From positions 187,506 to 200,920 of the forward strand of contig NW_003133344.1 of NCBI RefSeq assembly GCF_000003605.2: DNA of 13,415 bases, in the 5' to 3' direction. The translations under genes were made by a program, and so were the position numbers. Of this stretch, positions 1-7,000 are shown piece after piece (the first letter of the stretch is position 1; the number at the start of each line of letters is the position of its first letter). The notes under the pieces are model-generated. The model did no database searches. It had not been told where the DNA came from and worked only from the letters and a program-made list of their open reading frames with translations. The stretch comes from Saccoglossus kowalevskii (lineage: Eukaryota; Hemichordata; Enteropneusta; Harrimaniidae).

Positions 1-1205
1 TCCTCATTCAAATCACCATAATGGTTAGAAAACTACTCTCATTCAAATCCCCACAATGGTTAGAAATCTACCCTCCTCATTCTAATCACCATAATAGTTA
101 GAAAACTACCCTCCTCATTCAAATCACTATAATGGTTAGAAATCTACCCTCCTCATTCAAATCACCATAATGGTTAAAAATCTACCCTCCTCATTCTAAT
201 CACCATAATGGTTAGAAAACTACCCTCATTCCAATCACCATAATGGTTAGAAAACTACCTTCCTCATTCTAATCACCATAATGGTTAGAAATCTACCCTC
301 CTCATTCAAATCACCATAATGGTTAGAAAACTACCCTCCTCATTCTAATCACCATAATGGTTAAAAATCTACCCTCATCATTCTAATCACCATAATAGTT
401 AGAAAACTACCCTCCTCATTCTAATCACCATAATGGTTAGAGAACTACCCTCCTCAATCTAATCACCATGATGGTTAGAAACCTACCCTCCTCATTCAAA
501 TCACCATAATGGTTAGAAAACTACCCTCATTCAAATCCCCACAATGGTTAAAAATCTACCCTCCTCATTCTAATCACCATAATGGTTAGAAAACTACCCT
601 CATTCCAATCACCATAATGGTTAGAAAACTACCTTCCTCATTCTAATCACCATAATGGTTAGAAACCTACCCTCCTCATTCAAATCACCATAATGGTCAG
701 AAAACTACACCTCCTCATTCAAATCACCATAATGGTTAGAAAACCACCCTCTTCATTCTAATCACCATAATGGTTAAAAATCTACCCTCCTCATTCTAAT
801 CACCATAATGGTTAGAAAACTACCCTCCTCATTCTAATCACCATAATGGTTAGAAATTTACCCTCCTCATTCTAATCACCATAATGGTTAGAAAACTACC
901 CTCCTCATTCTAATCACCATAATGGTTTGAAACCTACCCTCCTCATTCAAATCCTCATAATGGTTAAAAATCTACCCTCCATCATTCTAATCACCATCAT
1001 AGTTAGAAAACTACCCTCCTCATTCAAATCACCATAATGGTTAGAAAACTACCCTCCTCATTCTAATCACCATAATGGTTAGAAAACTACCCTTCTCATT
1101 CTAATCACCATAATAGTTAGAAAACTACCCTCCTCATTCTAATCACCATAATGGTTAAAAATCTACCCTCCTCATTCTAATCACCATAATGGTTTGAAAA
1201 CTACC
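1..1205. repeat. 38-bp minisatellite, about 32 copies, truncated by the window edge
   Basis: About 32 head-to-tail units, mostly 38 bp, some about 35 bp where one CCT is missing (ACCCTCATTC instead of ACCCTCCTCATTC). Each unit has a pyrimidine-rich half (CTACCCTCCTCATTC) and a half centred on the odd palindrome ACCATAATGGT. Units differ by a few substitutions (CATTCAAATC/CATTCTAATC, GAAAACT/AAAAATCT, ATAGTT/ATGGTT). Every frame is broken by TAA/TAG, so it is not coding. The array ends in the last unit near 1205, after which the sequence is unique. The true left end is outside the window. Confidence 0.97.
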
Positions 1206-1875
1206 ATTTAACTCTTTATCTATTATCGTTATCTAGGCAGGTAAATATCCTGATCAGAATTGTCTGAATTGTGGATTAATATACTACCAGCAAGTCCTAT
1301 ATTGTTCGTGAAGTTCCTAAAACTTCATTTTTTCCCAATTTCCCATTTAAATTTCTGATTTTGGTAAATAGTTTTGGTACTTAGTGAAGCTGATCTAAAG
1401 TGTATGACCACACTATTGGACCTGTTGAAAAAAAACAGATGATACATTTGTATGTTATTCAAATAGTAATTAAAATTCTAGTTTCATTGTAATATCGTAA
1501 TTGTTCCAAAACAAGTTCTTTGAGTTTTCCACTAGTATATTATTTTGCAAAATTTTAGTAGGATCATAGCATATTGGAATAAAAAAATTGTCATAAAAAT
1601 AAAAAACAAAAAATAAAAAGTGACATAATGTGTATAATGTACGACATATATTATGTCTGTAAATATATAGTTCTTAGGGGCGGAGCTACATCACAGGAGG
1701 TTTTATATTGCTTTCACACGCATCACTCTACCAGGAATTTCTATGGGCTATGTGCAAACTGCTGTGGAATGCCGGTCAAGAAGCAGAAAGAGGAAAACAG
1801 AAAAAACTCAACTTTGAGATAATCCTGAGCAACCAAAATATGTTGCACATGTACATATAGTACCTCACATGTACA
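1206..1875. other. AT-rich non-coding stretch with nothing recognised
   Basis: No convincing gene. A short open frame at 1628-1822 resembles no family I know and has no supporting splice context. There is an A-rich stretch at about 1590-1620 and a small hairpin, GACATAAT at 1622-1629 with ATTATGTC at 1650-1657. CAACCAAAATAT at 1830-1841 pairs with ATATTTGGTTG at 1892-1902 across the AT run, so 1824-1916 may be a small foldback repeat with TCCTGA near both ends. Confidence 0.5.
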
Positions 1876-1895
1876 ATATATATATATATATATAT
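1876..1895. repeat. (AT)10 microsatellite
   Basis: Ten perfect AT dinucleotides, sitting between the arms of the small inverted repeat at 1830-1841/1892-1902. Confidence 0.9.
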
Positions 1896-2094
1896 TTGGT
1901 TGTTACATTATTCAGGACAATTTGCTCAAAATACTAATTTCTGAGAGTTTTTGTTTTCACCAGTGATGGTTGTCAGGCGGTGAAAACACAAAATTGCTAG
2001 TTGTAGTTTTGTTATTTTTTTTTATGTTGTTTTGATTCTACTTACCTGGCATATCTGCATTATATTATGTTTCTGTAATGTAACTTTTAATAAT

Positions 2095-2095
2095 T

Positions 2096-2162
<67 letters not shown>
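2095..2162. repeat. (TTTA)17 microsatellite
   Basis: Seventeen uninterrupted TTTA tetranucleotides (68 bp). The lack of interruption suggests a young, length-variable locus. Confidence 0.97.
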
Positions 2163-2306
2163 TGACATTAATTGAATTGTATAATTATAAAATGTCTGAA
2201 TATCATCCTAGAAAATTTGTCTGCAATTAGCAATTATATTATATAAAAATGGAAAGAGGTGACATTTATTTTCTTTGGTGCACCATGAGTTTTATAAATG
2301 ACAGAC

Positions 2307-2447
2307 ACACATGACTGGATGGACAATACAAGATGGACACGGCTGAATGATCTGGGCAATACTAGACGAACACATGTGGATAGACAATATGAGATGGACA
2401 TGACTGAATGGACAAGACAGACATGAACACGGCTGGATGGATGCATG
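2307..2447. repeat. Decayed tandem repeat, about 30-bp period
   Basis: Five imperfect units of about 21-33 bp, each starting with ACACATGACTG, ACACGGCTG or a similar variant, followed by GGACAATA- and AGATGG-like words. Unit starts fall near 2307, 2337, 2370, 2398 and 2427. The minus-strand open frame over this region is a by-product of the repeat. Confidence 0.65.
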
Positions 2448-2553
2448 TTTCTAACAGAAATTTCCCGAAACTTTGTTAAGTTTCTTTGCAACTGGCTATT
2501 GAAAATCTGAACTATTTTTTAGTTTTAAATGATAAATTGTTTATTTAATGTAC

Positions 2554-2704
2554 TACTGAAAATACATTAATTATTCACTGGGTTAAGTTATAAAATCTAC
2601 ACGAACATGTAAAACTACAATATAACTCATTATTTTCAAGTGAATATGGTTTGATATTGAAAGTGTGAAATTAAATACCGGTGAAAGTAAATGCTTTTAC
2701 AGTA
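2554..2704. mobile_element. Foldback MITE-like element, TACTG...CAGTA ends
   Basis: The left end reads TACTGAAAATACATTAATTA and then TTCACTGGG. The reverse complement of the right end reads TACTGTAAAAGCATTTACTT and then TTCACCGG. These are imperfect terminal inverted repeats of about 30 bp around a ~150-bp non-coding body. Related ends occur at 7264-7488 and 8577-8662. No transposase is present, so this would be a non-autonomous DNA element. Confidence 0.6.
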
Positions 2705-2720
2705 CTTTAATGATATGCAT

Positions 2721-2743
2721 GTCATGTGACCCCACGTGACGTC
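2721..2743. promoter_or_regulatory. E-box pair overlapping a CRE-like site
   Basis: GTCATGTGAC (2721-2730, M-box/E-box type) is followed by CACGTGACGTC (2733-2743), which fuses a canonical E-box CACGTG with the CRE-like TGACGTC. Such sites bind bHLH-Zip and CREB/ATF factors in animals. The site lies about 340 bp beyond the candidate divergent exon and 900 bp upstream of the kinesin start, so its target is unknown. Confidence 0.35.
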
Positions 2744-2939
2744 TATGATGTCTACACCTTTAGGCGCGTTAAAAAAGTATATACCACATTTAATTATACA
2801 AGTGAAAACAATCAGACTCCATGTTTTAAATCACTTTTTTTACAATTTGGGGAAAATTGAATTCTATACCGAAAATTCTGAAAACTATAATAATTTTATA
2901 CTTTCCGTTGAAGATTAAATATAGCATTGTGATCAACAA

Positions 2940-3260
2940 AAATCCAGGGTACAGTTACGGTGTACCTACCAACTCGGCCAGACTTTTCAACCCGAGTTCT
3001 CCTTTGCTCATCGCAGGACTCACCTGCTATTACCGCAACAAGTATGAGAAAATATTTCACCATTTCGGTCGTGCAATGTCTATCGGATATGTACAAGCAG
3101 TGCGAAAAACGTTTCTCCCCTCGCTCATACAGAGAAATAAAATCAGCGAAACACTTCCTTTCGTTTTCGCAGCTGCTTCTCGGGACTGTGGTGAAAACGC
3201 CCCCAGACGTTAACAACCTGCATAATCATTGACCTGTGATTTAGGCGTGGGTCAGGTGGG
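2940..3260. promoter_or_regulatory. CpG-rich region, candidate bidirectional promoter
   Basis: This ~300-bp stretch holds roughly 17 CpG dinucleotides, while flanking DNA and the introns are AT-rich and nearly CpG-free. Long open frames appear on both strands here, as expected when AT-rich stop codons become rare. It lies directly upstream of the cell-cycle site cluster at 3274-3337 and overlaps the candidate divergent signal-peptide exon. Transcription start sites cannot be read from the sequence. Confidence 0.45.
3024..3063 (-). CDS. Candidate first coding exon of a divergent gene, signal peptide
   Basis: On the minus strand an ATG at 3063 opens MVKYFLILVAVIA, which looks like a signal peptide: a basic residue, a hydrophobic core and a small residue at the end. 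Right after it, GCAG|GTGAGT is a near-perfect 5' splice donor (exon end 3024, GT at 3023-3022). That gives a 40-nt coding exon ending in phase 1, an arrangement common for signal-peptide exons of secreted and membrane proteins. If real, the gene is transcribed leftward from the CpG-rich region shared with the kinesin, and its first intron would contain the repeats at 1-2900; I found no second exon in the window. Upstream, the frame stays open to 3216, so a longer start is possible. The protein family is unknown. This rests on pattern only and could be chance. Confidence 0.3.
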
Positions 3261-3273
3261 CTACACATGACTA

Positions 3274-3337
3274 TAACGGACCAATCAGTGAACACATCTG
3301 CAAGGTTCGAAAATTTGAGTGAATATACCCGCCGTTT
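3274..3337 (+). promoter_or_regulatory. Cell-cycle promoter module: MYB, CCAAT, CHR-like and E2F-like sites
   Basis: Within 64 bp the sequence has TAACGG (3274-3279, MYB type), CCAAT (3281-3285, inside ACCAATCAG, NF-Y type), TTCGAA (3306-3311, a variant of the cell-cycle homology region TTYGAA) and CCCGCCGTTT (3328-3337, E2F-like on the reverse strand). In vertebrates, NF-Y plus CHR sites bound by DREAM and MYB-MuvB drive G2/M genes, including mitotic kinesins. The cluster ends about 300 bp upstream of the kinesin ATG. The sites are seen; their function is inferred. Confidence 0.5.
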
Positions 3338-3367
3338 ATTTTCACATTTTGGGAGTACAATATAACA
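3301..3367 (+). other. Possible non-coding first exon of the kinesin gene
   Basis: A donor ACA|GTGAGT occurs at 3368, and a strong acceptor (long T/C tract ending in CTCAG) ends at 3600, 33 bases before the kinesin ATG. This suggests a short 5' UTR exon here and a 233-bp intron at 3368-3600. The 5' end is arbitrary because the transcription start is not visible. Confidence 0.4.
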
Positions 3368-3618
3368 GTGAGTATTTTTCCCATTATTTAATCTCGATTT
3401 GTGATTCTCGAATTACAATTGGCCGAAACAGACGTTTTTTTTTAATTATATATTCCTACATCTGTATTTCTTGTTGTTCATTCACACAAAAAGCACAGCT
3501 TGTGGTCATGTTGTCGGTCGATCAAGTTTAATTAACCTCAAAACCAACGCACACCACTTGACTACACATATCCTCCTCTTTTTCAAGTTTTTTTTCTCAG
3601 ATCTTCGACTGTCCGATT

Positions 3619-3636
3619 ATGAGAGTAAGACGATGA
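3619..3636 (+). other. Five-codon upstream ORF overlapping the kinesin start
   Basis: ATG at 3619 opens a five-codon frame (MRVRR) whose TGA at 3634-3636 overlaps the kinesin ATG at 3633-3635 in the arrangement ATGA. Both ATGs have A at position -3. Such an overlap can lower main-frame initiation or feed it by reinitiation. It would be in the mRNA whether or not the 5' UTR intron is removed. Confidence 0.4.
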
Positions 3637-4075
3637 AGGCAAGTAAATTACCGACATTCAGGCGGTCTTTGCCGCGGTTACCGATGAACGATGCCAACAA
3701 GCCAAATAATGCAAAGGAAAACAAACTCCCTGACTCGCTGGCTGGAACAACTACTCCAAGCTTATCGTTAACACCGGAACCGAACCGACTAGGTTTTCCC
3801 GTTGAAAATGTCACACCGGTAACTGTTAGTGTTACAAACGGAACAAAACCTGGTTTGTCCACTCCTAAGGATTACTTGAAAATAATAGGACTGAAACACA
3901 GCGATAGTAAATTAGGAACGCCACTAACGCCTGAATGCTACAATAAAGTGATTCTCGACTCGCCGAAAAACACGCCGTTAAGACATCGTAATAGTGTTGG
4001 CACTTTAGATACGTTTAAACCCGAGAAAAGTGCCAGTGTAACGGTTGCAGTGAGAGTCAGGCCATTTAATCAACG
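3633..4075 (+). CDS. KIF14: Kinesin coding exon 1: N-terminal extension and start of motor
   Basis: 443 nt, residues 1-147 plus two bases of Arg148; donor CAACG|GTGAGT, phase 2. I chose ATG 3633 because it follows the strong acceptor at 3600 and has A at -3. An in-frame ATG at 3471 would add 54 residues translated from what looks like intron. Visible in the extension are RxxL (RRSL, 10-13), a KEN box (28-30) and eight S/T-P sites, of which STPK and NTPLR look most like CDK sites. The motor starts at [15 protein letters not shown]. The basic start ([15 protein letters not shown]) may help microtubule or partner binding; in human KIF14 the N-terminal extension binds PRC1. Confidence 0.87.
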
Positions 4076-7000
4076 GTGAGTATACTTATTTGCTGTATAC
4101 TGTAGTTTACCCAATAGAGATATCAGTAAACAATAATTAAGGACCGAAAGTTCAAGTTCAATACTATAATAATAATAATATAATTGTTCACTGCTTTTTA
4201 AAATTAATTTAATTAATGTAATCAGAAATATGAAAAATAAAATGAAAACAAATTAGATAAATATTTAACTGTTGGGTTTTTCTGTCCTCTGATGGCTCAG
4301 ACACTAAGCCACTAGCTTGATATACTGTATATATTATAATTTAGCTGGAATTAATTTTCGCTGAATACTGTTTGAATGTTTTGTATGGAATTTATGGCTA
4401 GTTATAGTTAGCTGGATTTTATTTTAACTGAATCATTCTTGTGAGGAAAATAGCGAAAATTAATTCCAAGCGAAAATAAAGTATTTAATGCAGTATTTAA
4501 TGCAGTATGTGCATGTAGTAGACATATTAATACTGCGTCGGGGTAGTCAACATATTAATATTGTGTTCATTAATTAATTTTAAGATGATGCTAACAACAT
4601 CATTTACCCTAATATGTAAAAATAAATATTATGTTGTTTATAAATCTGAATCGCTTTGACCCCAGACGTTAGAAACAGAAAACATGTTTTGACCTCGCTA
4701 TACAATTAGAATTAAACAGTTAAAAGGGTGGGCCAGGTAGTCTTAGTTAATACGGCTCTTCATGTTTTCATATTCATGTTTGTGGGTGTTGTATTATTTT
4801 TTTGCTTTAGCTTCTTAGTGGGATCATTCAGTCTACTTGTATGCTATAGCCTAAGTCAATACTGGTACCATATTATTCTTATCATAGGCACATCTCCAAT
4901 AGAAGCCTAAATTAACTAAAAATCACTTTTACTGTGTACTAAATCATAAAAATATGACTTATTTTGATCATACAAATACCTCTGTGACTTGCATGTATTT
5001 GCGGGTATACTAAATGTATACTAATTTAAACAAATACAGAATTATAATTTTGTTGATTTTTTGTTAAATAAAATTTAAAGCGTCACAATTTGGATGCAGC
5101 AGTCATTCTAATATATTGTATTTTACTTGTGACCTTGATTAATATTAAATTCAATAATATCAGTATATAAATTTTCCAAAATACATAATTATATTTACAC
5201 ACCAGTACACATGATCACTGAATATGTCATCCTCTGCAATTAACAACACATGTGTACATTTAATGTCTGCTTTGGCCTATTGTTATACATATACATGTAT
5301 TACATAATCTGTATTGTATTATTATAGTACTTCTATTACTCAATACGTCAAAGGCTTTAAAATATATTTTGCCATGGTGTCGTCACCTGCGCATATGTCA
5401 GATGGCCATAGCGTGTCATTGTATACAAACAAGCGTCTACCCATGAGCCTTTGCATTTCAGTGTGTGTTGTTATCAACGCTTGGGACTTGATTCCTGCAT
5501 GTGTACAGGTGATGAGCCTCCTGCTTTAAATTACACTTTGTTTAATTTGTACAGACTATATTTTTTGTTTGTAAGCAGCCAGTTGGTATTAAACCGTTAC
5601 TGTAGTTAGCTTTATTTTTACTCTGGAATATTATTTTTGCTAAAGGTGTATTAAAATCAGCAACCATAAAGTTACATCATGGATCTTAAAAATAAAGCTC
5701 AGATGTCATTTTTGCAAAATTTCATTCTCATTTGATAAGTTGCAAGATTTTTACCAGAAGACTCACTCTCAAAAGACTTTGGCTAAATTGAATTCACAAT
5801 ATTCAAGAAAACTAAGCTTAAGGCTACCAACTTTGGTTCTGATAATATTTTCTTTAAAAATAGATTGCGCAGGTTAAATATTAATTTATTTTTCTTTGTG
5901 CTAGCTTGCTGATTTGGTAACACAAATTTATGTTTATTAATTTTTTTTAAATTCTAAATAATAGTCAGTTTCATTAAAGTCTTATTGACATCTTGGGAAG
6001 TGTGCACAATTGTTTTAGCTTTGGTCAAAAGAGATTTAGGATAGACATTTAATTTTAGACAAGGTAGGTTTATCAGAATCTAACATTTCTTTTTTGCCTG
6101 TTAAGAGAACACCTGTTATTAATTATTTTATAAAAAAATTGCAAAAAGCAAGAAAAACAAATGTGGTATAAATAACTGTACTGATTGTGAAAGGAGTTCT
6201 TTTTGTGTTACCCTACCCTAATCCTAACTCTAATCCTCAACCCAATCCCCCAATTTAATTGTATATGCCTTTTCTAGATAACTTTAGGTGTTCTTAATAG
6301 GGATATATACATTGGGTAGCGCCGGAAGGTAGGGATAGGGTACAAAAAGAACTCTTTTCCTAATTTCACACATGAAAATCAGTATAATAATGTGGGCTAC
6401 CAGTAGTTTGATTCAAACAAAACTAATTTACTTTCTACGTCACTGTTCTAAATGCTAACCAACAACCTGTTGGATGAATTTGTATTTCAAATTATCAGCG
6501 TACATGAATCGCTTGCAATGCTCCAGAATGTAAATGTATTTGCAATGCTTGAGAGGAGGCTGAAAGAAATCTGCATGATTCATATACTAGTATGGTAGTT
6601 TTCTAACAATTCATGAATAACCGCCATACCATTGCAATGACAGTGAATTGCAAAGTTTTCCCCATTGACCAAAAAAGATTTACAAAGTTTAGATTACGCT
6701 TTGACACACATGTATGCACTTGGTCGTCCCACGGGTTCCTGAGACTACTATCTGGTTGCCATGGTAGCAGTGATAGCCAATGACACTGTGACCGATTTAT
6801 TAGCAATCATTGACCGTATAGTCAACAAAAATCTTGCAATTGCAGCTTTTACATGTACCGTAGACATGCAGGTTTCAGTATCACATGGTATTTTTGTTTA
6901 TGCATTGTACGATATGCAGTCTGCTGTCTCGTTTACAGCTAGTTTCACTGAAATCAGTAAAACTGTTCTACATGTGCAGCTACCGCAGCACTACATAGCA

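Noticed and set aside
1628-1822. 64-codon ORF with CANCCG cysteines
   Set aside because: No family recognised, no convincing splice borders, and the surroundings are AT-rich repeat-laden DNA.
2857-3232. Overlapping plus-strand ORFs in the CpG-rich region
   Set aside because: No recognisable motifs; open frames on several strands at once reflect low stop-codon density in this patch.
3471-3632. 54-residue N-terminal addition to the kinesin from the upstream in-frame ATG
   Set aside because: The region includes a long polypyrimidine tract and CAG acceptor ending at 3600 and reads as a hydrophobic, low-quality translation, so it is more likely 5' UTR intron.
6210-6255. Interstitial telomere
   Set aside because: The CCCTAA-like words are degenerate and short and sit inside a foldback element, so I treat them as part of that element.
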